Shown here: positions 18,203 to 27,368 of the stretch, one piece after another | How positions within the stretch are numbered: the stretch's first letter is position 1 | Layout: every line of letters begins with the position of its first letter | Source of the DNA: Curvibacter lanceolatus ATCC 14669 | GTDB lineage: Bacteria > Pseudomonadota > Gammaproteobacteria > Burkholderiales > Burkholderiaceae_C | DNA: 64,000 nt | Reading direction: 5' to 3' | Assembly: GCF_000381265.1 (NCBI RefSeq) | Contig: NZ_KB906253.1 | Span: forward strand, 1-64,000 | Notes under the pieces: model-generated | Databases searched by the model: none | Told to the model about the DNA's origin: nothing | What the model saw: only the letters and a program-made list of their open reading frames with translations | Program-made: the position numbers and the translations under genes

Positions 18203-19404
18203 GAGCAAATCCGCTGCGCATTGCCCTGCTCACCCATTCCACCAACCCGCGTGGCGGGGTGGTTCATTGTCTGGAGCTGGCCGACGCGCTCTGCGCCCAG
18301 GGCCATGCGGTGACGGTGCATGCCCCCGGTGTGCCCGGCCAGCCCCTGTTTCGGAGCAGCCGGGCCGCTGTGCGCATCCTGCCCGTGCCGGCCTCGGGCC
18401 CCGGCCTGCGCGAGGTGGTTCAGGCCCGCATCCACAGCTTTGTGCAGGGCCTCTCGGAAGCCGGGCGGCCTGACTTCGATGTGTTCCATGCCCACGATGG
18501 CATTGGCGCCAACGCCTTGCTGGCCTTGCGCCGCCAGGGGCAGGTCGGGGCCTATGTGCGCACCGTGCACCATGTGGATGCCGGCTTTGGTGACCCGGTG
18601 GTGGATGCCTGGGAGGAGCAGAGCATCCGCCAGGCCGACCGCCTGGTCTGCGTCAGCGAATCGTGGGCACCCAAGTTGCGCGAGCGCTTTCAGCGCGAGG
18701 CCCAGGTCATCCACAACGGGGTGGATCTGCGCCGCTTCAGCCCCGTGCCGCGGGCCTCCGATGCCGACAGGGATCTCAATCTGGCCCGGCGCCTGGGCCT
18801 GGGCACCGGCCCGGTCTACCTGATGGTGGGCGGCATCGAGGCGCGCAAGAACACCGTGGGCGCCCTGCAGGCCTTTGTGCAGCTGCGAGCCCGCGTGCCG
18901 CAGGCCCAGTTGCTGATAGCCGGCGGCGCCAGCCTGCTGGACCACGGCCTCTACCGGCAACGCTTTGAGCGGGTTCTGGCCCAGGCCGGCCTGCAGGCCG
19001 GGCCCGGCCAGCCCGTGGTGCTGAGCGGCGTGCTGGCCGATGCCGACATGCCCGCCCTGTACCGGCTGGCCACGGCGCTGTTGTTTCCATCGCTGCTGGA
19101 AGGCTTTGGTCTGGCCATCGTCGAGGCCATGGCCAGCGGGGTGCCCGTCATCGTCTCCCAGCAGGAGCCCTTCACCGATTTTCTGGGGCCTGACGACGCC
19201 TTGTGGGTCGACCCGTACTCACCGCCCTCCATGACCGAGGCCCTGCTGCAGGTGCTGTTCCAGGGCACGGCCCAGGCGCTGCGTGAGCGCGGCCTGCCGC
19301 TGGCGCGCCGCTTTGATTGGGCCGCCGCCGCCCGGGCCCATATCGCCCTGTATGCGGCCCTGGCACAGCCTTGCCGACTGCTTTCCCAACCGTCTTTTTG
19401 CTGA
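18199..19404 (+). CDS. MSMEG_0565-family glycosyltransferase
   Basis: A 401-residue GT4-type (GT-B) glycosyltransferase. The N-terminal domain shows RIALLTHSTNPRGGVVHCLELADAL and FDVFHAHDGIGANALL; the C-terminal domain has VHHVDAGF, HNGVDLRRFSP, MVGGIEARKNTVGALQAF and the nucleotide-sugar site LLFPSLLEGFGLAIVEAMASGVPVI with the conserved E-x7-E. It probably transfers a sugar to the Nit1 pathway product. The start overlaps the AIR-synthase-like stop by 4 bp. The sugar donor and acceptor are unknown. Confidence 0.94.
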   Translation: MRANPLRIALLTHSTNPRGGVVHCLELADALCAQGHAVTVHAPGVPGQPLFRSSRAAVRILPVPASGPGLREVVQARIHSFVQGLSEAGRPDFDVFHAHDGIGANALLALRRQGQVGAYVRTVHHVDAGFGDPVVDAWEEQSIRQADRLVCVSESWAPKLRERFQREAQVIHNGVDLRRFSPVPRASDADRDLNLARRLGLGTGPVYLMVGGIEARKNTVGALQAFVQLRARVPQAQLLIAGGASLLDHGLYRQRFERVLAQAGLQAGPGQPVVLSGVLADADMPALYRLATALLFPSLLEGFGLAIVEAMASGVPVIVSQQEPFTDFLGPDDALWVDPYSPPSMTEALLQVLFQGTAQALRERGLPLARRFDWAAAARAHIALYAALAQPCRLLSQPSFC

Positions 19405-19414
19405 GGAGATTCCC

Positions 19415-19711
19415 ATGCCTGAAATGTATTTCACCGTGAAATGGCCCGATGGCGCCCAGGAGCGCTGCTACTCCCCCTCGCTGGTCATCACCGACCACCT
19501 GGCCGTGGGCGCGGACTACGCGCTGGGCGATTTCGTGGCCCGCTGCGATGCCGCCTTGAGCGAGGCTTCTGAGCGCGTGCAGCAGAAGTACGGCTACTTC
19601 TGCTCCAGTGCCGTCGACCAGCTGGGCCAGATCAAACACCGTGCCCAGGCCTTCGAGTCAGACGCTGCGCCCCGCGTGCAGGTGCTGGCCTTCACCCCCG
19701 GATCCCGTTGA
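19415..19711 (+). CDS. MSMEG_0570-family nitrogen starvation response protein
   Basis: A 98-residue small protein starting MPEMYFTVKWPDGAQERCYSPS, with VGADYALGDFVARCDAALSEASERVQQKYGYFCSSAVDQLGQIK. This is the typical short member of the Nit1 cluster, often between the glycosyltransferase and the flavoprotein genes, as here. It has a good AGGAG site (19403-19407) before ATG 19415. Two Cys residues (Cys17, and Cys in YGYFCSS) are present. No fold-level function is known; an MbtH-like carrier or partner role is possible (KWPDGxQExCYSPSLVI is reminiscent), but this is speculative. Confidence 0.88.
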   Translation: MPEMYFTVKWPDGAQERCYSPSLVITDHLAVGADYALGDFVARCDAALSEASERVQQKYGYFCSSAVDQLGQIKHRAQAFESDAAPRVQVLAFTPGSR

Positions 19712-19733
19712 TTTTTCCAAGGAGTACAAACCC

Positions 19734-21047
19734 ATGTCCACCCTCTTCAAGAACCAGGAACACCTGCTGAATCAAAAAGACTACCCCGTGGTGGTGGTCG
19801 GTGGCGGTCAGGCCGGCCTGTCGGTCAGCTACTACCTTCAGCAGCAAGGCATCGAACACATCGTGCTCGAGAAGAAGTTCGTCGCCCACGCCTGGGCCAA
19901 GGACCGTTGGGACACCTTCTGCCTGGTCACCCCCAACTGGCAGTGCCGCCTGCCCGACTTCCCCTATGCGGGCGACGACCCCGAAGGCTTCATGCTCAAG
20001 GATCAGATCGTCGAGTACGTGCAGGCCTTTGCGCTGAAGACCCGCCCGCCGGTGGTGGAGGGGGTCAGCGTGAACCACGTCAGCCGACAAAAGAGTGGTG
20101 ACCTGCTGGTGGCGACCAGCGCGGGCGATTTCCACACCCGCCACGTCATCGTCGCTACCGGTGGGTATGACCTGCCCATCATCCCGGCCTACGCCGAGCG
20201 CCTGCCCAAGCACATCAAGCAGATCCATTCGGTGGACTACCGCAACCCCGAACAGTTGCCCGAGGGCGAGGTGCTGGTGGTGGGCACGGGCCAGTCGGGT
20301 GTGCAACTGATGGAAGACCTGCACCTGGCGGGCCGCAAGGTGCACCTGTGCGTGGGCCCGGCGCCCCGCTCGCCACGGGTCTACCGTGGGCGCGAGTCCA
20401 CCGCTTGGCTGATGGACATGGGCGTGTACGAGCTGACGGTGGATCGCCACCCCCTGGGCGAGAAGGCCCGCGAGCGCACCAACCACTACATGACCGGGCG
20501 CGACGGCGGCCATGAAATCGACCTGCGCAAGTTCGCCCTGGAAGGCGTCAAGCTGTACGGCAGCATGGCCGACATCGAAGGCAGCACGCTGCGCTTCCTG
20601 CCCGATCTGGAAAAGAACCTGGACGACGCCGATGAGGTCTACGTGGGCATCCGCAGGGACATCGATCGCTACATTGCGGCCCAGGGCATCGACGCCCCGG
20701 TCGAGCCCGATTTCGTCAAGGCTTGGCGCCCCGAGCAAGAGGTGCTGGCGCTGGACGCCGAGGCCGCCGGCATCACCACCATCATCTGGGCCATCGGCTT
20801 TCGCCCCGATTACCGCTGGATCGAGCTGCCCGCCTTCGATGGCCGCGGCCACCCGAAATACGAGCGCGGCGTGTCGCCCGTGCCGGGCCTGTACTTCCTG
20901 GGGCTGCCCTGGCTCAACACCTGGGGCTCGGGCCGCTTCCTGGGCATTGCCGAAGACGCGCAGTACCTGGCCGATGTGATTGCCGGGCGCGAGGCAGGGG
21001 CCGATACGGCAGCGCAGGGCCGTGAGCACGAGGCGTTGGCTGCCTGA
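19734..21047 (+). CDS. MSMEG_0569-family flavin-dependent oxidoreductase
   Basis: A 437-residue flavoprotein monooxygenase-like enzyme. The FAD Rossmann motif is VVVVGGGQAGLSVSYYL; a second dinucleotide motif VLVVGTGQSGVQLMEDL indicates NADPH binding. FVAHAWAKDRWDTFCLVTPNWQ and IIWAIGFRPDY..WIELP resemble class-B monooxygenases such as YUC-type and N-hydroxylating enzymes. It ends the Nit1 operon. An AAGGAG site precedes ATG 19734. It could oxidise an amine or sulfur or carry out oxime/nitrile formation, which would fit a nitrilase partner; that is inference. The length is normal for the family. Confidence 0.93.
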   Translation: MSTLFKNQEHLLNQKDYPVVVVGGGQAGLSVSYYLQQQGIEHIVLEKKFVAHAWAKDRWDTFCLVTPNWQCRLPDFPYAGDDPEGFMLKDQIVEYVQAFALKTRPPVVEGVSVNHVSRQKSGDLLVATSAGDFHTRHVIVATGGYDLPIIPAYAERLPKHIKQIHSVDYRNPEQLPEGEVLVVGTGQSGVQLMEDLHLAGRKVHLCVGPAPRSPRVYRGRESTAWLMDMGVYELTVDRHPLGEKARERTNHYMTGRDGGHEIDLRKFALEGVKLYGSMADIEGSTLRFLPDLEKNLDDADEVYVGIRRDIDRYIAAQGIDAPVEPDFVKAWRPEQEVLALDAEAAGITTIIWAIGFRPDYRWIELPAFDGRGHPKYERGVSPVPGLYFLGLPWLNTWGSGRFLGIAEDAQYLADVIAGREAGADTAAQGREHEALAA

Positions 21048-21092
21048 TCGCGGACGCCAGGGCAGGGCGTTGGAGGCACCTCGCCCTTGGCT

Positions 21093-21791
21093 TCAGATCA
21101 ACTCCACATGCTGCTGCAGGTGCTCGGCCACGCGGCCCAGGGCCATGCGCACGGGGTGCACGGCCCTCTCCAGGGTGCTGTCACCCAGCCATTCGTCTTC
21201 ACGGAAAAAGACCTGGCGCACGTCGATGCGGGCCGTCCAGGCCCGCGATGGCGATGGCGAGGCCGAGGAGGTGTGCACGTCAAAGCCGTCTTCCTCGCTG
21301 CGCAGCAGGCACCAACCTGCGGTTGGGCCCATCTGAACCGGGGCCACGAAGGAGAAGCCCTGGGGCGGCGCGTTCACGGCCTGCAGGCCCTGGCCGCTCA
21401 ACTGCCAGCCCCGGCCCGTGTCCTGCGCCTGCAGCCGGTGCAGGCCCATGGGCAGGGGCACGGTGGCGGCACGCTCGCCGCTCAGCAGGTCGGGCAACAG
21501 GTACTCGCGCAGCGCGCCATTGGCCGACTGCAGCAGAAACTCGATGGCCATGCGCTGCCCCCAGAACAGCAGGGCCGCCGACATCGAGTGCTGGCACAGC
21601 TCGCTCATCCGCTCGGCCAACTCATGGGCCTCCCCACCCAGGCCGCCGTAACGGGCGGGCACGGCACACCTGAACAGGTTCAGCCGCAGCAGGTGATCCA
21701 GGTCGCTTTGGGGCGAGGGGCTGGGGGCGGCCACGGCCTGCTGGCCGCCCAGAGTCGGGTGATCGGTGAGGAAGGTCGTCGTCGTTTGCAT
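21093..21791 (-). CDS. Short acyl-CoA-dehydrogenase-like protein
   Basis: A 232-residue protein with the N-terminal and middle parts of an acyl-CoA dehydrogenase: the helix LRLNLFRCAVPARYGGLGGEAHELAERMSEL, then SMSAALLFWGQRMAIEFLL, SGERAATVPLPMG, a beta domain (WQLSGQGLQAVNAPPQGFSFVAP), and ARIDVRQVFFREDEWLG. The usual C-terminal four-helix FAD and catalytic domain is almost entirely missing (families are about 380 residues). It faces the end of the Nit1 operon with a 45-bp gap. It may be a decayed gene or a natural short form like those seen near monooxygenases; catalytic activity is doubtful. Confidence 0.7.
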   Translation of the reverse strand: MQTTTTFLTDHPTLGGQQAVAAPSPSPQSDLDHLLRLNLFRCAVPARYGGLGGEAHELAERMSELCQHSMSAALLFWGQRMAIEFLLQSANGALREYLLPDLLSGERAATVPLPMGLHRLQAQDTGRGWQLSGQGLQAVNAPPQGFSFVAPVQMGPTAGWCLLRSEEDGFDVHTSSASPSPSRAWTARIDVRQVFFREDEWLGDSTLERAVHPVRMALGRVAEHLQQHVELI

Positions 21792-21946
21792 GCCGCCGAG
21801 TATGGAAACCCCGCCCCGGCCTGTGCCGGATCAGATCCGCCGAAGCGGGGCGGATCAGAGGCAGGTCAGGGGCGGATCACGGGCCGGGGCCAGCGCTCGC
21901 GGGCCCGGCCCAGACGCGTTTCAGTTGCGCTCAGCGCCGCCGTGGC

Positions 21947-23926
21947 TCAAACGCCGTCCAGGCGGATCTGCACGCTGTTGCCCTGGTACAGCGGCGTGAC
22001 CTTGCTGAAGCCGGCCACGCTCACGCTGCTGAACTGGCCCGAGCGGGCGCCGGCCGTGAGCACGGTCAGCGTGGTGCCGACGGCGGGGGTGTAGCCCGAG
22101 AAGCTGATCTTCAGGTCGCCGCCCTTGATCACCGCATTGCCCTGGATGTTCAGCACCCCTTGCGAGGCCGACTTCATCACCAGGCTCAGCGTGCCCGCCG
22201 ACTGGCTGTAGGCACCGCCGATGGCCAGCGAACCGGCGGCCGTGCACTCCAGCGTGCCGCCCTTCACAAACACGTCGCCAGTACCCAGCGCGGCGGTCGA
22301 ATCAGCGCCCAGCGTGCCGGCGCTCAGCACCGTGCCACCGCTGTAGCTGTTGGCGCCGGTCAGGCGCAGGCTGCCGCTGCCCAGTTTGCTGAGCTTGCCC
22401 TTGCCGGCGATGTTGTTGCGCCAGCTGTCCAGCGCGTTGAAGCCGCCCAGGCTGGCCTCCATCGTCACGGCCACATCGCCATTGAAGTTGCCGTAGCCAT
22501 CAGCCGCAGCAAACAGGTTCAGGCGGCCCCAGCCTTCGCCGTCATTGCCCAGCGGGTAGCCCGAATCGAGGGCCGTGCTTTTCAGCACCACGCGACGCTG
22601 GTCGGCCGACAGATAGGGCAGGCGGGTTTCCAGCAGCACTTCGGCGCCCTTGGGCACGGTGCTGGTCTGGCCGGCCGCATTGATCTGGCTGAAGCCATAG
22701 GTCAGGCGTTGGAAGTAGCTGGCGCGGTTGCTGCTGTAGCTGGCAAAACGGTCGTAGTCGGCGCTGCTGCTGTCGGTGGTCTTGGCGGTGTGGGCGTAGG
22801 TGTTGAGTGCGTTGAAGTCGGCGCTGCCGGTCTTGCTCCGCAGGTAGGCCTGGGCCTGGTTGTAGGCGGCGCTCTTCACGGCGCTGGTGTAGTAGGCCAC
22901 GTTGGACAGGTTGTAGGCCACCACCGCGGTGGCGTGCACCCGGCCGCCCATCACGTCCAGCGGGGAATGCATGCCGGCCAGGATGCGGTTCTCGCCCATT
23001 TCCATGGCGCGGCTGATCAGCTCCTGGTAGCGCTGCGGCACCAGGTAGGCCATGGCCAGGGTGTCACGCCAGGCCTCTGCGGTGTGGCCGCTGGGAAAGC
23101 CGCCATCGGTGGCCGGCGTGCTGCTCTTGGCCGATTCCAGGGCCGGCACCACCTTCACGTCACTGCTCCAGCGCCAGGGGCGGGCGTATTTGTAGAAGCG
23201 CTTCGGCGGCTCGGTGGAGCCATCGGCCAGGCCGCCGATGAAGTCCACCGCCAGGCCCAGGTCGGCATTGGCGCTGGAGCCCACGCCGAGGTTGTTGCCG
23301 TTGTCGTTCACCGCCGGGCTCACGGCCTGCGTCGGATCGACGCTGGCGATGGTGCTGGTCTGCTGGGCCCCTTGGCGCCACAGGCTGGTCAGCGGGCCCA
23401 GGCCATCGCTCACGCTGTAGCCCTTGTTGCGGCGGTCATCCAGGTAGGCGGCCAGGGCCTGTGCCGTGCTGCGGTTCTGGGTGGCTGTCTTGACGTAATC
23501 GATGTTGCCGGCATGCACCGTGCTGTTCTTGACCGTGCCGTCCGTGCTGTCGCCCGGGATGCCGGTCCAGGTCGACGCGGTGACGGCGGGGCAGCCATTG
23601 GTCGCCGCCAGGGTCACTCCGGCGTCGACGAGCAGGGTGCTGGGCGTCCACAGGTCCAGAAAGCCTTGCAGCACCCGGGCACCGGCGTTGGTGGCCAGCG
23701 TCACGTTGCAGGGGTTGCTGCGGCTGTTGGTGGCACCCGCGTCGACATAGGCCGTGGCCGCAGGCATCGGGGCTGTGTCCGCGGCACCGACCCCGACCGG
23801 TTCGGCCGGCAGGGGCAGGCTCAGCTCGGAGCCACCGCCGCCGCAAGCGATCAGCAAGGTGGTGGTGGACAGGGCAAGGATCAGGGGGCGCAATGCCCAG
23901 GTCGGTTTCAGGCTCATGGTCGCCAT
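21947..23926 (-). CDS. Lipoprotein acid phosphatase (PAP2 type) with autotransporter-like repeat
   Basis: A 659-residue exported protein with a lipobox (TTTLLIAC followed by GGGG). The PAP2/class-A acid phosphatase motif set is complete: KX6RP in KRFYKYARP, PSGH in GGFPSGHTAEAW, and RX5HX3D in NRILAGMHSPLDVMGGR, with Asn in place of the usual Ser before Arg. The last 200 residues are rich in Gly/Ser/Thr and hold a passenger-type beta repeat (GSGSLRLTGANSYSGGTVLSAGTL). There is no clear barrel domain, so surface exposure would rely on the lipid anchor. It probably removes phosphate from external esters. The start could be 9 bp later (MSLKPTW). Confidence 0.85.
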   Translation of the reverse strand: MATMSLKPTWALRPLILALSTTTLLIACGGGGSELSLPLPAEPVGVGAADTAPMPAATAYVDAGATNSRSNPCNVTLATNAGARVLQGFLDLWTPSTLLVDAGVTLAATNGCPAVTASTWTGIPGDSTDGTVKNSTVHAGNIDYVKTATQNRSTAQALAAYLDDRRNKGYSVSDGLGPLTSLWRQGAQQTSTIASVDPTQAVSPAVNDNGNNLGVGSSANADLGLAVDFIGGLADGSTEPPKRFYKYARPWRWSSDVKVVPALESAKSSTPATDGGFPSGHTAEAWRDTLAMAYLVPQRYQELISRAMEMGENRILAGMHSPLDVMGGRVHATAVVAYNLSNVAYYTSAVKSAAYNQAQAYLRSKTGSADFNALNTYAHTAKTTDSSSADYDRFASYSSNRASYFQRLTYGFSQINAAGQTSTVPKGAEVLLETRLPYLSADQRRVVLKSTALDSGYPLGNDGEGWGRLNLFAAADGYGNFNGDVAVTMEASLGGFNALDSWRNNIAGKGKLSKLGSGSLRLTGANSYSGGTVLSAGTLGADSTAALGTGDVFVKGGTLECTAAGSLAIGGAYSQSAGTLSLVMKSASQGVLNIQGNAVIKGGDLKISFSGYTPAVGTTLTVLTAGARSGQFSSVSVAGFSKVTPLYQGNSVQIRLDGV

Positions 23927-24119
23927 GGAGGTGGAGTGACAGAAGGCTGGCGATTCTTCCGAACTTGTATGACAACTTGAAGACGTTCGGTGCCCAGCTC
24001 ATTCGGTTCGACAGGGGGCCAGTGCGGGGAGGGCCGCGGACGGCATAGAGGCGACCCGCCCCGGGGGGATCCGACGGCAGGCGCCGAAACACGGGCCGGG
24101 ATGCGGGTGGGCTGTCAGG

Positions 24120-24806
24120 CTAGACCACCAGGTGCCGCTCGATGCGTTCGCGGCCCAGCTCGGCAAAAGCCCCTTGAAGTACCTGTTCGCCATGGTCCAG
24201 CACGATGACATCGTCGGCGAAGGCCGATACGAATTCCAGGTTCTGCTCGACGATGATGAAGCTCGCACCTGTGGATTTGCGGTGCTGGATCAATCGGGCC
24301 ATGCGGTCGATGTTTTCGGGCTGAACCCCCTCGCTGGGTTCGTCAAGCAGGGCCAGCTTCGGGCGCAGGCCCAGGGTGCGGCTGAACGCCAGCAGCTTGC
24401 GCTCTCCGCCGCTCAGTGAGCCCGCGCGTTGGCTCAGCCGTCGGGCCAGCAAGGGAAATTGCTCGAACAGATCCGTGTAGCGGTCGGCGTCGCGATCGTC
24501 GAGGTGCAGCCAGAGATTTTCAGCCACGTTCAGATCGGCGAACACCACGTTGTCCTGCGGCGTGTAGGCCATGCCTTGTGCAACCCGGGTGTGAAGTGCA
24601 CTGCCTGTGATGTTGCGCCCATCCCAGATCAATTGGCCCTGGGCCAGTGGCAACAGGCCGGCCAGGGCTTTCAACAGGGTGCTCTTGCCGACCCCGTTGC
24701 GACCCACGATGGCAAGCGCCCGGCCGCCCTGCACCTGGCCGGCCACGCCTCGCACGACCAGCGTGTCGCCATAGCCGCAAACGATGTTTGTAAAGGTCAG
24801 GTTCAT
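24120..24806 (-). CDS. Branched-chain/amide ABC transporter ATP-binding protein (LivF type)
   Basis: A 228-residue ABC ATPase with Walker A GRNGVGKSTLLKALAG, signature LSGGERKLLAFSRTL and Walker B LALLDEPSEGVQP; FIIVEQNLEF gives the switch His region as Glu-Gln. These are the standard LivF/UrtE features. The start overlaps the upstream LivM-LivG stop by 4 bp. It would power an inner-membrane importer together with the fused LivM-LivG protein and LivH. It is the last gene of a five-gene amide-uptake operon. Confidence 0.94.
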   Translation of the reverse strand: MNLTFTNIVCGYGDTLVVRGVAGQVQGGRALAIVGRNGVGKSTLLKALAGLLPLAQGQLIWDGRNITGSALHTRVAQGMAYTPQDNVVFADLNVAENLWLHLDDRDADRYTDLFEQFPLLARRLSQRAGSLSGGERKLLAFSRTLGLRPKLALLDEPSEGVQPENIDRMARLIQHRKSTGASFIIVEQNLEFVSAFADDVIVLDHGEQVLQGAFAELGRERIERHLVV

Positions 24807-26533
24807 TTCCGGCCTCCGGCGTAGATGGCTCGAACGGCCGGGCTGGCCTGTATTTGCGACAACGGCCCCTGCTCCAGCAGGCGGCCCTGGTGCAGCACAT
24901 AGACCTCGCCCCCCATGGCCTCCACCGCCGAGATGTCGTGTTCAATCAGAAGGGCCGCCGCCCCGATGCGTTCCACCAGTGCTTTGATGGCTTTGATCAT
25001 GTGGTGGGTCTCCGCCGGCGAAAGCCCGGCACAGGGCTCGTCGAGCAAGACAAGGCGAGGTTCTGGCAGCAGCGTCATGGCCAGTTCCAGGGCTTGTCGG
25101 TGCCCTTGCGCCAGGGTGCCGGCCGGACTGTCCAGTTGCTCTCTCAGTGCTTGGAATTGATGCAGGATGTCCGTCAGCAAGCCGGTCTCCCAGCCTAGAG
25201 TGACCAGGCGCAGCAGGTCCGTTGCCTGGGCACGACCGGCCCACACCGCCAGCCCGAGGTTTTCCCGCACGCTCAGTGCCGGGAAGACGGAGGGGACCTG
25301 CATCTTCCGCCCGATCCCGTGGCGCGCCACTCGCCAGGCCGGCTGGTTGCCTATTTCTTCGTCGTTCAGTCTGACGCTGCCACCCAGAAGCGGCAGCCGT
25401 CCCGTGATGAGATTGAATGTCGATGTCTTGCCTGCTCCATTCGGACCGATGATGCTGCGTATGCCTGGGCCCTGCAGTGCAAGTGACAACCCGTCCAGGA
25501 TGGACACTCCCGATTGCGCTGTCCTGACCCCGGCCAGGGTGAGTGAGACCGATGGCGGAGGCGGTCGGCGCAGGTCTGGTGCATTCCGGGCCAACGCGCG
25601 CCGTGGCACTTGGCCACGGCGCATCAGACCGGCCACCCCGTTGGGAAGAAAGAGCACGACCGCGATGAACAGCATCGCGATGGCGGCCTCCCAGTAAGGG
25701 AACTGCTCCCGCAGTTCTGCTGATGCATAGCCGATGATGGTGGCGCCCAGCAGCGGCCCGAGGGCGCTGGCCTTGCCCCCGACCGCAGCCCAGATGACCA
25801 GTTCCGTCGACAGCACGAAGCTCATGGACTGAGGCGTCACGATGCCCTGGTGAGCCGCAAACAGGGCGCCGGCCAGCGCTGTCAGCAGGGCCGAGCCCGC
25901 GAAGGCCCGGGCCTTGATCCGGTCGGTGGCGTAGCCCAGCAACTGCAGCCTTTCCTCGTTCTGGGCAATGGCTTCCCAGATGACCCCGATGGGGCGCGCC
26001 ACCAGCAGGGACAGTGCCAGTGTCGACGCGACTGCGCATGCAGCAATCACCCAGTAAAGCGTCTCGTAGCGCGAGGTGCCCGGAAGTTCCGGGATGTCGG
26101 CCAGGCCGTTGAAGCCGCCAGTCAGGCCACTCCATTGCTGAGCCGCCAGAAAGCCCAGCATGGTGAGGGCCAGGGTGATGAGCGAGAAGTAGGGTCCGCT
26201 TCGTGTGCTGCGCGCGAACACCACGCGGGCGATCAGGTAGGCCAGCAGCGCAGGGGTGATGATGGCCAACGGCAGCATCAGGCACCACAAGGCCTCGCTG
26301 TTCGCCGCCCGCAGCACCCCGCCGCACAGGTAGGCCCCCAAGCCGAAGAACAGCGCATGCCCCAGCGACAGAAAGCCGAGCCGGCCCCAGCAAAGCGCAA
26401 CCCCTTGGGCGGCCATGCCGTAGACCAGGAACAAGGCGATCTGGTAGGCCGTGAAATCGTTGCTGGCCAGAGGCAGGCCCGTCAGCACGACTGCGAGTGC
26501 AGCCGCTGGTTTAGCGTCGCGAAAAAAGGCCAT
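24803..26533 (-). CDS. Fused ABC permease and ATPase (LivM-LivG)
   Basis: A 576-residue fusion of a LivM-type permease (residues about 1-300, about eight to ten membrane segments, for example AVVLTGLPLA, LFLVYGMAAQGVALCWG and FSLITLALTMLGFLAAQ) with a LivG-type ATPase (about 315-576). The ATPase has Walker A GPNGAGKTSTFNLITG, a degenerate signature LAQGHRQALELAMTL where LSxGxQ is usual, and Walker B LVLLDEPCAGLSP. Fused LivMG proteins are known in this transporter class. It overlaps livH by 23 bp and livF by 4 bp. Confidence 0.93.
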   Translation of the reverse strand: MAFFRDAKPAAALAVVLTGLPLASNDFTAYQIALFLVYGMAAQGVALCWGRLGFLSLGHALFFGLGAYLCGGVLRAANSEALWCLMLPLAIITPALLAYLIARVVFARSTRSGPYFSLITLALTMLGFLAAQQWSGLTGGFNGLADIPELPGTSRYETLYWVIAACAVASTLALSLLVARPIGVIWEAIAQNEERLQLLGYATDRIKARAFAGSALLTALAGALFAAHQGIVTPQSMSFVLSTELVIWAAVGGKASALGPLLGATIIGYASAELREQFPYWEAAIAMLFIAVVLFLPNGVAGLMRRGQVPRRALARNAPDLRRPPPPSVSLTLAGVRTAQSGVSILDGLSLALQGPGIRSIIGPNGAGKTSTFNLITGRLPLLGGSVRLNDEEIGNQPAWRVARHGIGRKMQVPSVFPALSVRENLGLAVWAGRAQATDLLRLVTLGWETGLLTDILHQFQALREQLDSPAGTLAQGHRQALELAMTLLPEPRLVLLDEPCAGLSPAETHHMIKAIKALVERIGAAALLIEHDISAVEAMGGEVYVLHQGRLLEQGPLSQIQASPAVRAIYAGGRK

Positions 26534-27365
26534 CGGGTTTCAACCACAAAAAGACAATGGAAAGCATGAGCACGACCGCGTATCCGCTGGTCTGGCCCGC
26601 AATGCTGCTGGTGATGGCTTGGGCGCCACCGATGATGCCGACACCGCCGAACAGGCCTCCCAGGGTGCCCAGGCCGCCCACCACCAGCACGAAGAAAGCA
26701 TCCAGCAGATAGTCCACCCCGATCCCTGGCTCGATCCGGATCAGGGGGGCCAGCAGCACCCCTGACAGGCCGGCCAGCATCACGCCGATCACGAAAGCTT
26801 GCGATGCGAGCCGTCGGATCGGTATCCCGAGCGCCTGGGCAAGGACCGGGTTCGACGTCATCGCACGCACGCGCAATCCGGCGGCGCTTTGCCGATACCA
26901 GACGAACAGAGCCGCCATCACCATGAGTGTGAGGACGATCAGGGCCAGGCGGTACACCGGGTACGGCGAGCCCAGGACCATGACTGGCTGCGTCAGCGTC
27001 GATTCGACGTTGCGGTACCCGCGGCCGAAGAGTGCCTCGACCAGCTTGCGCAGCAGCATGGCCAGCGCCCAGGTGGCCAGCAGCGTATCGAAGGGCCGGG
27101 CATAGAGTGGCCGGATCAGCCACCGTTCGACCGCGTAGCCAAGTAGCCCGCAAACCCCCATGGCCAGGGGCACTGCGGTGACGAGCGGCAGACCCCACTC
27201 TTGTACGGTGACCGCGGAGTAGGCGCCGATCATCACGAATTCGCCGTGGGCCATGTTCATGACCCCCAGCAAGCCGAAGACGATGGCCAGGCCCAGCGTG
27301 GTGAGCGCAAGCGTGGCCAGCTCGTACGCCAGGTTCAGAGCATGCAGAACAGTGCCGCCATCCAT
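26511..27365 (-). CDS. Branched-chain/amide ABC transporter permease (LivH type)
   Basis: A 284-residue inner-membrane permease with about eight hydrophobic segments. Typical LivH stretches are LALTTLGLAIVFGLLGVMNMAHGEFVMIGAY, LLATWALAMLLRK, RAMTSNPVLAQALGIP and VVGGLGTLGGLFGGVGIIGG. It starts just before the binding-protein stop and its end overlaps the fusion gene by 23 bp. It forms the translocation path with the LivM half of the fused partner. Confidence 0.94.
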   Translation of the reverse strand: MDGGTVLHALNLAYELATLALTTLGLAIVFGLLGVMNMAHGEFVMIGAYSAVTVQEWGLPLVTAVPLAMGVCGLLGYAVERWLIRPLYARPFDTLLATWALAMLLRKLVEALFGRGYRNVESTLTQPVMVLGSPYPVYRLALIVLTLMVMAALFVWYRQSAAGLRVRAMTSNPVLAQALGIPIRRLASQAFVIGVMLAGLSGVLLAPLIRIEPGIGVDYLLDAFFVLVVGGLGTLGGLFGGVGIIGGAQAITSSIAGQTSGYAVVLMLSIVFLWLKPDGLFSRR

Positions 27366-27368
27366 GTT

